Positions 53,501-60,440 of a DNA stretch of 64,000 bases are shown here, piece by piece. The notes beneath the pieces were generated by a model. That model was not told the DNA's origin and made no database searches. It worked only from the letters and a program-made list of their open reading frames with translations. Each line of letters opens with the position of its first letter. Within the stretch, counting starts at the first letter, position 1. Origin of the DNA: DASYXT01 sp035934555 (GTDB taxonomy: Bacteria > Verrucomicrobiota > Verrucomicrobiia > Limisphaerales > UBA8199); assembly GCA_035934555.1 (NCBI GenBank), contig DASYXT010000071.1, positions 62,001 through 126,000 on the forward strand, in the 5' to 3' direction. Made by a program: the position numbers and the translations under genes.

Positions 53501-54228
53501 AGCGGCTTTTCACGCTGTTTGAAACCCTGTTTGATCACCAGTCCTTCACCGGCCGCTCCGGGACATTTTTTGGGTACGAAGGTCTCGGCTGCATTTACTG
53601 GCACATGATTTCGAAGCTGCTGCTGGCGGTCCAAGAAACGATCGTTCGCTGTCGTAGCGCAGGCTCAGAACCTGCCGTAGCGAAGAGTTACAAACCGCCT
53701 CGCTCAACCAGGTCGCGCAACATCGAGCTGCTTGGGCAACTCGCCGCCTGCTATTACGACATCCGTTCCGGCCTGGGCGACGCTAAAACTCCTGCCGAAT
53801 ACGGCGCTTTTCCGATGGACCCTTACTCGCACACGCCCGGGCAGGGCGGCGCTCGCCAGCCAGGCCTCACCGGCCAGGTCAAAGAGGACTTCCTCTGCCG
53901 CCTCGGCGAGCTTGGGGTTTTCGTTCAGCAAGGCCGGATTCACTTTCGGCCGGACCTGCTTCGCGACGCCGAGTTCCTCACCGCCCCTTCTGAATTTCAC
54001 TACTACGATCTGGCCGGGGCGTCGCAGCGGCTCGCCTTGCGGGCCGGTTCGCTCGCCTTTACCTACTGCCAGGTCCCGATCATCTACCAGCGCGTAGCGC
54101 AGCCAGCGCTAACGATCCTGTTCGCCGACGGTTCGTGCCGGCGGCAAGCCGACCTTCCGTTGGACGCAGCCATCAGCCAGGCCATCTTTGAACGCACCGG
54201 AGCGGTCAAAGCGATGCTGGTCGGCTAA
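50542..54228 (+). CDS. 1228-aa protein of unrecognised family in the sugar operon
   Basis: The largest gene in the window. The GTG start overlaps the glycosidase stop by four bases. No signal peptide is seen. The N-terminal 350 residues look beta-rich (FVTLEGTQFYRLPQYERL, HWLFLSSTGALTAG), followed by an alpha-rich part with conserved aromatic and acidic motifs: YEGNWRDIFQNWEALAFSF, DGYNPYRLTRAGFDWEVPDP, HIGYWGDHQVIYLLKLLELL and EWNDANNALVGNGASV. That layout suggests an (alpha/alpha)6-barrel glycoside hydrolase or phosphorylase, but I cannot assign a family. About 50 residues near 413-460 are encoded by a repeat inserted in frame (GARTSIGGARTLVRS). Confidence 0.75.
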   Translation: MNVFHDSSQVRRRPEAELCGAEFVTLEGTQFYRLPQYERLRPFLMTLVSPADHWLFLSSTGALTAGHRNPDHALFPYYTEDKLHDSADITGSKTLLRVDHGGRIRLWEPFSERQRGQYRLQRTLYKALRGNQVIFEERNETLKLVFRYGWFLSEQFGFVRKASLQSTGAHRLRVNLLDGVQNLVPSGIGSQFQLEKSVLLDAYKKNELIPQTGLGLFRLSSIPLDRPEPAEALRATTVWSVGFTHSRRLLCSRQLEAFRQGTALRQEVDIRAERGAYFLNAVFTLRPRQTRTWLLAADTDRSASDVAALNQWLRRPAHLRRAVEADIARGTTELEQLVAKGDGLQKTARPLGDARHYGNALFNLMRGGVFEHDYLINVADLEQFVRHGNRAVAQRHAPFFRKLRRIATAGAARALVGGARTSIGGARTLVRSHVESLSRLDNRGSLAIQKLLRTQVPAPVTANQAGPTLRQVMAMAIRAADPDLERFCREYLPLSFSRRHGDPSRPWNRFNIAPKNSDGSRSLQYEGNWRDIFQNWEALAFSFPAYASNMIARFVNASTPDGYNPYRLTRAGFDWEVPDPADPWSHIGYWGDHQVIYLLKLLELLRNHDPGALTTLLRREIFSYANVPYRIKPYPHLLANPKATVTFDTAAQALVTRRIQVIGADGKLVCDSQGRVHHVNLAEKLLVSLLAKFSNFIPGAGIWLNTQRPEWNDANNALVGNGASVVTLCYLRRYLVFCQDLFAEAGQEPCRISSEVVRLLRDISLALQRAPASSSTIESPAAARARRALLDQLGQAGSRYRERIYRRGFSGSQTQLAPHAVQRFLCAALKHVEATIRANRRPDGLYHAYNLVQFDKPDRIGLRRLYEMLEGQVAVLSSGLLSASESLDLLHALRRSALFRPDQRSYLLYPDRHLPRFLARNIIPPRAVSSSKLLRRLLAEGDTSLIERDIEGRCHFNGRLTNAGDLSLILDRLAGNGYAGLVSRESQRLFTLFETLFDHQSFTGRSGTFFGYEGLGCIYWHMISKLLLAVQETIVRCRSAGSEPAVAKSYKPPRSTRSRNIELLGQLAACYYDIRSGLGDAKTPAEYGAFPMDPYSHTPGQGGARQPGLTGQVKEDFLCRLGELGVFVQQGRIHFRPDLLRDAEFLTAPSEFHYYDLAGASQRLALRAGSLAFTYCQVPIIYQRVAQPALTILFADGSCRRQADLPLDAAISQAIFERTGAVKAMLVG
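51773..51919. repeat. GCGGACTTTAGTCCGC-family palindromic repeat inside the 1228-aa gene, copy 9
   Basis: A degenerate half AGCGCGGGCTTTAGTTGGC, then GGAGCGCGGACGTCAATC, then GGAGCGCGGACTTTAGTCCG; the right arm is TTGCTGCGGACTCAAG and CTGCTCC. The frame stays open across the whole insertion. This is the only copy far inside a gene. Confidence 0.8.
53653..53682. repeat. short CGTAGCGCAGGCTC repeat inside the 1228-aa gene
   Basis: CGTAGCGCAGGCTC followed by AGAACCTGCCGTAGCG. It forms a small GCAGG/CCTGC hairpin and encodes an in-frame SAGSEPAVAKSY stretch. It looks like a second, unrelated small repeat inserted in the same gene. Confidence 0.5.
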
Positions 54229-54294
54229 GGTCGGCCGGTCGGCCACGGTTAAGTCAGCAAAATCTGTCGCCAGACCCCTGTGTTTCCCTTTAAT

Positions 54295-54357
54295 ATCTGG
54301 GCAATCTGTGAAGTCTGTGGCTACAAAATCTGTGGGGGTCTGTGGTTAAGAATCTTT
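54295..54357. repeat. ATCTGTGG tandem-like repeats upstream of the O-antigen-ligase gene
   Basis: Variants of TCTGTGAAG, TCTGTGGCTACAAAATCTGT and TCTGTGGTTAAGAATC follow each other, with one more copy near 56450-56461. The GTG start of the next gene lies in the last unit. Such repeats are widespread in bacterial intergenic DNA. Confidence 0.55.
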
Positions 54358-56318
54358 GGCAACCGGTGGCGGACCGTTGGTGTGAAAGGGGCATTTTGGG
54401 CCTGGTACTGGCGATCCTAGTATTGGGACCGCTGGCACTGGGAGCGGTGCGCCCGGTCGAGTTTGGCTTGCTGGCATGGCTGACGGTCGGGGTGATGCTG
54501 TTGTGGGGCGCGCGGCTGTGGCTCAGTCCACGACCCAAATTGCTCTGGACGCCTGTGTGCTGGGCGGTGCTGGCGTTCGCGGGTTATGCCGTCGCGCGGT
54601 ATTTTATGGCGGACATCGAGTATGTGGCTCGGCACGAGTTGATGCGCGTGGCGGTTTATACCTTCCTGTTCTTTGCGGTGCTGAACAACCTGCACGGGCA
54701 GGATTCGGTACGGACGATCACGGTGACGCTCGTGTTTCTGGGCATGCTGATTTCGGTTTACGCGGTTTACCAGTTCCTGACCGGCGCGCCCTCGGTGTGG
54801 TGGTTTGTGTCCCCGCCGCACATCCGCCGCTTTGCGTCGCTGTATCCTCATCGGGCGACCGGAACTTACATCTGCCCAAACCACCTGGCGGGGCTGTTGG
54901 AGATGTTGCTGCCGCTGGGCCTGGCGTACGCGGTGACGAGCAGGGCATCGCATGTGTGGAGGATTGTGGTGGGGTATGCGGCTCTGGTGACGTTGGCCGG
55001 GATTGGGGTGACGGTGTCGCGCGGGGCCTGGGCGGCGACCGCGATTGCGTTGCTGTTGTTCTTCGGCGTGCTGCTGTTTCAACGGCGGTACCGGCTGCCG
55101 GCCATTGTTCTATTCGTGCTGTTGCTGGGCGCTGGCGGGTATTTCCTGCCGCGCAGCACAGCCGTCCAGGCCCGGCTCAGCGAGGTGTGGAATCAAAAGG
55201 GCGGCTTGAACGATGATTTGCGCTTTTCCCTGTGGAAACCGGCCTGGCAGATGTGGCTGGACCATCCATGGATTGGCGTTGGACCGGCGGAATTTGATCC
55301 GCGCTTTCGGGCGTATCGGCCGGAACGGGTCCAGGCGAGCCCGGAACGCGTGCACAACGACTACCTCAACACGCTGGTTGATTGGGGAGTGGTGGGCACG
55401 GTGTTAGTGGCCGGGGCGTGGGCGCTGCTGGGCTGGGGCCTGGTAAAGACCTGGCGCGCCGTGCGGTTGTCCAACAGCGCGCTGGGCCGAAACGCAGGCA
55501 GCAACAAGTTCGCATTTGTGCTGGGGGCTTCGTTGGGGCTAGCGGCGTTGTTGGCGCATTCAGCTACTGATTTCAACTTCAGCATCCCGGCCAATGCGAT
55601 CTTAGCCGTCACTTTGATGGCGCTGCTGAGCAGTCACCTGCGGTTCGTGACCGAGAGGTTTTGGGTCACCGCGCGCCCATGGAGTCAGGGGCTGCTCACG
55701 GTCGTGTTGGTGGCGAGCGGTGTCTGGCTAGTGCGCGAAAGTTGGCGAGGCGCGGCCGAGTTTGTTTGGCAACAACGGGCGAACGCCGCGCCGGCCTTTT
55801 CGCCGGACCAGGTCGCGTTGCTCAAACGCGCCTGGGCGGTGGACTCGGCGAACCCGGAGACGGCGTTTGCAATCGGCGAGGCCTATCGGCACCAGAGCCA
55901 GGAAGGCGGCGAGTTTTATGCAGGCCAGGAAGGGACCGATTACCGGCAATTGGCAACCAACGCGATGAGCTGGTTTACCCTGGGCATGAAGCTCAATGCG
56001 TGGGATAGCCGTAACTATGCCGGGTATGGTTGGTGTTTGGATTGGCTGGACCGCTCGGCCGAATCCGGGCCCTATTTCGTGCGCGCCGAGCAGTTGGACC
56101 CGAACAATTATTTTAATCTGAACCAGATTGCGCTGCATTACGTGCAATTGGGGGACTACGCCGCGGCCATACCGTGGTTCCAACGCTCATTGCGCTTGGA
56201 ATGGGAGAATAATGCCGTCGCACAGAGTTATTTGAAGGTGGCGAGGGAGAGGTTGATGGAGGGGGCGACCAATACGTGGAGCGTGGAGCGGGCAGCGGGG
56301 AGCGTACCTGGCCAGTGA
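54342..56318 (+). CDS. O-antigen-ligase-like membrane protein (Wzy_C) with TPR tail
   Basis: 658 residues with about 12 membrane helices. The Wzy_C region is typical: ATGTYICPNHLAGLLEMLLP, VTVSRGAWAATAIALL, WLDHPWIGVGPAEFD and the conserved ERVHNDYLNTLVDWGVVG (the catalytic-type His loop of the ligase family). The C-terminal 160 residues carry TPR-like repeats (AEQLDPNNYFNLNQIALHYV). It should ligate or polymerise a surface polysaccharide at the outer face of the inner membrane. The last 15 residues (TNTWSVERAAGSVPG) come from a GTGGAGCG-rich repeat. The GTG start is inside the ATCTGTGG repeat and is not certain. Confidence 0.85.
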   Translation: MVKNLWQPVADRWCERGILGLVLAILVLGPLALGAVRPVEFGLLAWLTVGVMLLWGARLWLSPRPKLLWTPVCWAVLAFAGYAVARYFMADIEYVARHELMRVAVYTFLFFAVLNNLHGQDSVRTITVTLVFLGMLISVYAVYQFLTGAPSVWWFVSPPHIRRFASLYPHRATGTYICPNHLAGLLEMLLPLGLAYAVTSRASHVWRIVVGYAALVTLAGIGVTVSRGAWAATAIALLLFFGVLLFQRRYRLPAIVLFVLLLGAGGYFLPRSTAVQARLSEVWNQKGGLNDDLRFSLWKPAWQMWLDHPWIGVGPAEFDPRFRAYRPERVQASPERVHNDYLNTLVDWGVVGTVLVAGAWALLGWGLVKTWRAVRLSNSALGRNAGSNKFAFVLGASLGLAALLAHSATDFNFSIPANAILAVTLMALLSSHLRFVTERFWVTARPWSQGLLTVVLVASGVWLVRESWRGAAEFVWQQRANAAPAFSPDQVALLKRAWAVDSANPETAFAIGEAYRHQSQEGGEFYAGQEGTDYRQLATNAMSWFTLGMKLNAWDSRNYAGYGWCLDWLDRSAESGPYFVRAEQLDPNNYFNLNQIALHYVQLGDYAAAIPWFQRSLRLEWENNAVAQSYLKVARERLMEGATNTWSVERAAGSVPGQ

Positions 56319-56492
56319 AGTGCGTGGAGCGTGCCTGGCGAGCGTACGCTCGAACGCGCTTACCCCGGTTTATGTGGCCCAGAAACGCGAATTTGAGCGT
56401 CCCGCCGAGGCCACTGAGCATGTTTCTTGCTCTTAACACTCGTGGCTTAAAAATCTGTGGCTAAATTAATTCGAAAAACTTTTGAATACGCG

Positions 56493-56520
56493 TTGACAAC
56501 CCCCCGGGGGTGTCTAGAAT
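56493..56520 (+). promoter_or_regulatory. sigma-70-type promoter of the FecR gene, palindromic spacer
   Basis: TTGACA at 56493-56498, a 16-nt spacer that contains CCCCCGGGGG (56501-56510), and TAGAAT at 56515-56520. The start site should be near 56527. A Shine-Dalgarno GGAG (56551-56554) precedes the ATG at 56560. Confidence 0.7.
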
Positions 56521-56559
56521 TGGACCAAACAGATGCTGTAAATATCAGCCGGAGCTAAT

Positions 56560-57423
56560 ATGAAATATACTCGAAGCGTGTTAAACAGCCTGGTTGCCTG
56601 CGCGGCTGCGTTCGCGCTGGTGGGCACCGCGGTCGCCCAGGCCCCCGTCGATGGCAGCGCAACTGTCGTCCGCATCAAGGGCCCAGCCCGCTATACCACC
56701 GGCAATGGCAATTGGCAGACCCTCAAACCGGGCACTGTGCTCAAACCCGGTGCCATCGTCCAGACGGGCACCGCCGAGGGCTCTTATGTGGATTTAGTGT
56801 TGGGCAGCGGCGAAGGCAACATCGGCGCCGTGCAACCCGCCGTTTTCAAACCGTTTATTCCTTCGTCGTACTCCTCGAGCTATCAGCCGAGCGCGGCCCA
56901 AAACGTCGTGCGGCTCTGGCAGAACACCGCCCTGGGAATTGACAAACTCTCGACCATGCAGACCGGCGCCGATACGGTGTCCGACACCGAACTTGACCTC
57001 AAGATGGGGCGCATCACAGGCAACGTGAAGAAGATGTCTGCGGCCTCCAAATACGAGATCAAGCTGCCCAATGGTGTGGCTGGCATTCGCGGCACGCTCT
57101 ATGACATTTATGCCGAGGGCATCGTCAAAGTGCGCGTCGGCTCAGTCGTGCTGGCTTGGATCGATCCCAAGACCGGTAATATGGTGACCCAAGTGGTCGC
57201 CGGCGGACAGTCTTATGACGCCCGCACCGGCCAGATCACGCCGTTGTCGCCGGTTGACTTGCACGGGCTGGACACCGTCAACGCCCAAATGCGCTTTGTG
57301 CAGGCCGCGCCGACGACTGTCGTCGCCTCGGACTTGACCATTGAGGACATTTCGCCCGTTGGCCCGCCCAACAACCGCGGGCCGGCGCCGGGCGTGGGTC
57401 CCATCATCCCGGGCCACCTTTAA
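56560..57423 (+). CDS. exported FecR-domain protein
   Basis: 287 residues. The signal peptide is MKYTRSVLNSLVACAAAFAL, cut near VAQA. The FecR domain spans about 30-230: GPARYTTGNGNWQTLKPGTV, VQTGTAEGSYVDLVLGSGEG and the conserved KYEIKLPNGVAGIRGTLYDI. It lacks the anti-sigma N-terminal domain of classical FecR, so it is the stand-alone periplasmic form, of unknown ligand. Its own promoter and terminator flank it, and the next gene encodes a CHASE2 cyclase, a recurrent neighbour of such proteins. Confidence 0.85.
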   Translation: MKYTRSVLNSLVACAAAFALVGTAVAQAPVDGSATVVRIKGPARYTTGNGNWQTLKPGTVLKPGAIVQTGTAEGSYVDLVLGSGEGNIGAVQPAVFKPFIPSSYSSSYQPSAAQNVVRLWQNTALGIDKLSTMQTGADTVSDTELDLKMGRITGNVKKMSAASKYEIKLPNGVAGIRGTLYDIYAEGIVKVRVGSVVLAWIDPKTGNMVTQVVAGGQSYDARTGQITPLSPVDLHGLDTVNAQMRFVQAAPTTVVASDLTIEDISPVGPPNNRGPAPGVGPIIPGHL

Positions 57424-57443
57424 CCGAGTTCCAGAACTTTCCA

Positions 57444-57477
57444 AACCAGAGCAGCCTTGTGTTGCTCTGGTTTTTTT
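57444..57477 (+). terminator. intrinsic terminator after the FecR gene
   Basis: AACCAGAGCA, a 9-nt loop, TGCTCTGGTT and a run of seven T. It is 20 bases after the FecR stop and 16 bases before the GTG of the cyclase gene, so it should limit read-through into the cyclase. Confidence 0.85.
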
Positions 57478-57492
57478 GTTTTTGTCGGCACA

Positions 57493-59811
57493 GTGAAGTT
57501 CAAGCCGCTGAAACGGATGCCGGTCGTGCTGGCCTTGAGCGTCATCGTCCTGATCGGTGTTGTGCGCTGCCTCGACTGGGATCTCTTCGAGCGATTGGAG
57601 CGGATGACCTACGACTGGCGTGTGCGCGCCGCGTTGCATTTTCCCGCGCCCGCCGCGACGAACCTCGGGTTCGTTTACATCGACGAGGAAAGCGTTAAAG
57701 CGGTTTGGAATGGGTCGCTGGGCTTCAACTTCGGCTTGCTGTGGCCGCGGCAGGTTTATGGCCGGCTGGTTGACGAACTGGCCGCGCAAGGCGCCAAAGC
57801 CGTCGGCATCGATATTCTCTTCGGCGAACTGCGGCACGATCAGGCGGAGGTGAAGATGTCTGACGGCCACACGTTCATGGAATCGGACGATTATTTTGCC
57901 ATGAGCCTCCGCCACGCCGGCAACGTCATCATTGCCATCACCCCCGACATCACCCCGCCCAACCTGTTCCTTACCAATGCGGCGATGGTAGGCGACATTA
58001 CCGCCGACACAGACTCCGACGGCATTCTGCGCCGCGCCAAAGCGTTTCGCGTCTATCGCCGCTGGCATGAGGCCTTCCGCAAATTGGAAGATGATCCGGA
58101 GTATGACGTGGACCTGTCCAAAGCGCGAATCGGGCCGCGCCAGATAATCCTGCCGCGCCCGGCCGAGCTCGGCAATATTACCGTGCCCCTGGATGCCAAT
58201 GGGAATTTTGATTTAGCGGATTTCGGCGGAGACAAATTGCCGCCAGGGCAACCAAGGTTTGCGAAGCCCTTCACCGACGAACGAGTGTGGCATATGGGCA
58301 TCGCACTGGCCGCGCGCGAGTTGGGGCTGGACCTGGAGCACCCCGAGGTGGATCGAGGGAATGGACGCATCACCCTGCACGGCCGGGGCGGGATCACTCG
58401 CGTCATCCCAGTGGATGCCGACGGGTACTTTTACATCGATTGGTCGCTCCTGCCTAACTCGCCGCAGCTCACGCGCCAGTCGATTCAAGCGATGCTGGCT
58501 CAGGCGCGTCGGCGGTTGGAGGGGCAAACCAACGGCCTCGAGGCGCCCTGGCGCGGCAAGCTCGTGGTCGTCGGCTCCAGTGCCGTCGTGGGCAATAACC
58601 TGACCGATCTCGGTGCCACACCGCTCATGCGGCACGCTTTGCTGGTCGCCAAACATTGGAACGTCGCCAATTCGGTCATTACGGGCCGGTTCGTCCGGCG
58701 TGCGCCGCTGCCGATGGAGCTGGCGCTGATCGCGATGCTCGGGCTGCTCGCGGCGGTAATGACCTGGCAGTTGCGCGTGCTGGCCGCCTCCGCCTCGGTG
58801 CTGGCGGTGGCCGTTATTTATTTGGGCTTCGCGCTAGGGCTTTACGTTCACAGCCGCTTTTGGTTGCCCCTGGTACTGCCGATTGGGGGCGCCTTGTTCA
58901 TGAACTACGTATGCCTCGTGAGCTGGCGCGTCGTGTTCGAACAAGCCGAACAACGCCGCATCAAAGGTGTGTTCTCGATGGTCGTTTCGCCGAAAATCGT
59001 CAAAGAACTATTGCAGGCGTCCACGCTGGCCCTCGGCGGTGCCCGCCGCGAGATTACCGTGCTTTTCGCCGATGTGCGCGGGTTCACTGAGCTCACCGAT
59101 GACAGCCAGGAACAGGTCGCCGAACGCGTCCGCCGCGCCGGGCTGACAGGCGCAGCCGCGGAGGCCTGTTTCGATCAGCAGGCGCGCGAAACTCTCGCAA
59201 CCATCAACCTGTACCTGAGTGTCGTCGCCGATACCGTCATCGAGCAGGACGGAACCTTGGACAAGTTTATCGGGGATTGTGTGATGGCCTTTTGGGGCGC
59301 GCCGACTCCGAACCCGCGGCATGCGGCCTCGTGCGTGCGCGCCGCGGTGCAGGCACAGCGGGCGATTTATGACCTGAACCTGCGACGGCTCGCCGAAAAC
59401 AAAAGGCACATCGAAGCCAACGAGGCTCGCATGGCCAACGGGCTGCCCCCCGAACCGTTGCTGCCAATCCTCTTTCTGGGCACCGGCATTAACACCGGCT
59501 GGGCCACCGTCGGCCTGATGGGCGCCGAGTCGCGCACCGCCATCCGGCAGGGCAGCTACACTGTGTTCGGCCGCGAGGTGAATTTAGCCAGCCGCCTCGA
59601 AGGTCGCTCAGGCCGCGGCCGGATTCTCATCAGCCACGGAACCTTTGCGCAACTCCAGCGGGACCACCCCGCCCTGGCCGCCACCTGCATCGCCCTGCCC
59701 GTCATTTCCGACATTAAAGGCATCCGCGGCTCGATCCAGGCTTACGAGGTCCCTTGGCGGGCCGTCGGCGCCCTGCCCCTTGACGTCGAGTTCGGCGAGC
59801 GTAGAGCGTAG
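57493..59811 (+). CDS. adenylate/guanylate cyclase with CHASE2 sensor
   Basis: 772 residues from the GTG at 57493; in-frame codons further upstream lie in the terminator. An N-terminal helix (VVLALSVIVLIGVV) leads to a periplasmic CHASE2 domain (about 25-400, with GFVYIDEESVKAVWNGSLGF and AVGIDILFGELRHDQAEVKM). Three membrane helices follow, and then the class III catalytic domain: VLFADVRGFTEL (metal Asp527) and DKFIGDCVMAFWGAP (Asp595), with GINTGWATVGLMG and YTVFGREVNLASRLEG. The Asp pair is intact, so it should make cAMP or cGMP in answer to a periplasmic signal. The FecR neighbour may bring that signal. Confidence 0.9.
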   Translation: MKFKPLKRMPVVLALSVIVLIGVVRCLDWDLFERLERMTYDWRVRAALHFPAPAATNLGFVYIDEESVKAVWNGSLGFNFGLLWPRQVYGRLVDELAAQGAKAVGIDILFGELRHDQAEVKMSDGHTFMESDDYFAMSLRHAGNVIIAITPDITPPNLFLTNAAMVGDITADTDSDGILRRAKAFRVYRRWHEAFRKLEDDPEYDVDLSKARIGPRQIILPRPAELGNITVPLDANGNFDLADFGGDKLPPGQPRFAKPFTDERVWHMGIALAARELGLDLEHPEVDRGNGRITLHGRGGITRVIPVDADGYFYIDWSLLPNSPQLTRQSIQAMLAQARRRLEGQTNGLEAPWRGKLVVVGSSAVVGNNLTDLGATPLMRHALLVAKHWNVANSVITGRFVRRAPLPMELALIAMLGLLAAVMTWQLRVLAASASVLAVAVIYLGFALGLYVHSRFWLPLVLPIGGALFMNYVCLVSWRVVFEQAEQRRIKGVFSMVVSPKIVKELLQASTLALGGARREITVLFADVRGFTELTDDSQEQVAERVRRAGLTGAAAEACFDQQARETLATINLYLSVVADTVIEQDGTLDKFIGDCVMAFWGAPTPNPRHAASCVRAAVQAQRAIYDLNLRRLAENKRHIEANEARMANGLPPEPLLPILFLGTGINTGWATVGLMGAESRTAIRQGSYTVFGREVNLASRLEGRSGRGRILISHGTFAQLQRDHPALAATCIALPVISDIKGIRGSIQAYEVPWRAVGALPLDVEFGERRA

Positions 59812-59829
59812 GAGCATGGCTTTCTGCTG

Positions 59830-59908
59830 AAAAAAGGCCCCCACCAGGGTTGGCCCGGGCTGCGACACGCGGAATTTCGCAGCGCCGGCGCGCCCCGGTG
59901 GGGGACCT
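59830..59908 (-). terminator. minus-strand hairpin with T-run, terminator or structured RNA end
   Basis: On the minus strand AGGTCCCCCACC pairs with GGTGGGGGCC and is followed by TTTTTT. The interior holds a further CTGCGA/TCGCAG stem. It is oriented to stop transcription of the small minus-strand gene at 60013-60165, about 105 bases past its stop, and not of the cyclase on the other strand. Confidence 0.65.
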
Positions 59909-60012
59909 GATTATTATGGTTTCCCGGCACCGCGACCTTCAGTCGGGGGGCCGGACCATATTGTCTTCCGTAATGGAAAACAAAGCGTCATGGTTTTCCA
60001 GCCATCGGCTGG

Positions 60013-60165
60013 TCAGCTCGGGTTGCCGGTCGGGAACTCCTCCAGCGGCTCGGGAAATACTTTGCTGAAATCCTCAGCCTGCGGCAAGGGTGACGCGCTG
60101 GTAAATAATTCCAGCGTTAATCCCCCGGCTATCAACGCCAGAATGCTAAGCGCGACATCTGTCAT
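60013..60165 (-). CDS. 50-aa small membrane peptide, uncharacterised
   Basis: An ATG at 60165 starts a 50-codon frame: MTDVALSILALIAGGLTLEL, then an acidic, Pro-containing tail (FTSASPLPQAEDFSKVFPEP) with a TGA at 60013. One clear membrane helix, then a charged region, as in many small membrane-anchored peptides. There is no convincing Shine-Dalgarno site, but a strong hairpin and T-run follow it. No family is recognised. It is divergent from the OPA transporter gene, 275 bases away. Confidence 0.5.
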   Translation of the reverse strand: MTDVALSILALIAGGLTLELFTSASPLPQAEDFSKVFPEPLEEFPTGNPS

Positions 60166-60440
60166 GAGATTTGGAAAAGCAAGCGAAGTGCCAACTCATT
60201 GTGCTCCCAAACCTGAGCACCAGTCGCTTCCTGAACCATTGTCTCGTCTCACCCTGTTGGCTCATCTCTGACGGGGCCTGTCTCGTTTCAGGACGCCCGC
60301 CCGCATTCCCCTCCGATAGGTTCGGTGAGGTTGGCCTGCTCCGCCCGCTAGCTTCGCCGTTCGCTGTTCACCTTGACCCCTTGTGCCGCGTCTGGTTAGT
60401 TACGGACGCGTTTTGAACCGAGCACCTGCGGGCCGATTTC

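Larger units (their letters stand above)
59812..60440. other. 629-base gap holding a 50-aa minus-strand gene and its terminator
   Basis: Between the cyclase and the OPA transporter. It contains the small gene at 60013-60165 and the hairpin at 59830-59908 (next entries), and a small GTGCTC/GAGCAC hairpin at 60201-60220. The remaining 220 bases before the transporter show no gene or clear promoter. Confidence 0.6.

Noticed and set aside
56339..56352. CGAGCGTACGCTCG palindrome after the O-antigen-ligase gene as a terminator
   Set aside because: No T-run follows and the flanks are GTGGAGCG-type repeat sequence.
57457..57492. upstream TTG start for the CHASE2 cyclase
   Set aside because: It would place the start inside the FecR terminator stem-loop; the GTG at 57493 is more sensible.
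59990..60271. 93-codon plus-strand frame in the gap before the OPA transporter
   Set aside because: Low-information Ser/Pro-rich sequence opposite the more convincing 50-aa frame with a membrane helix and terminator.
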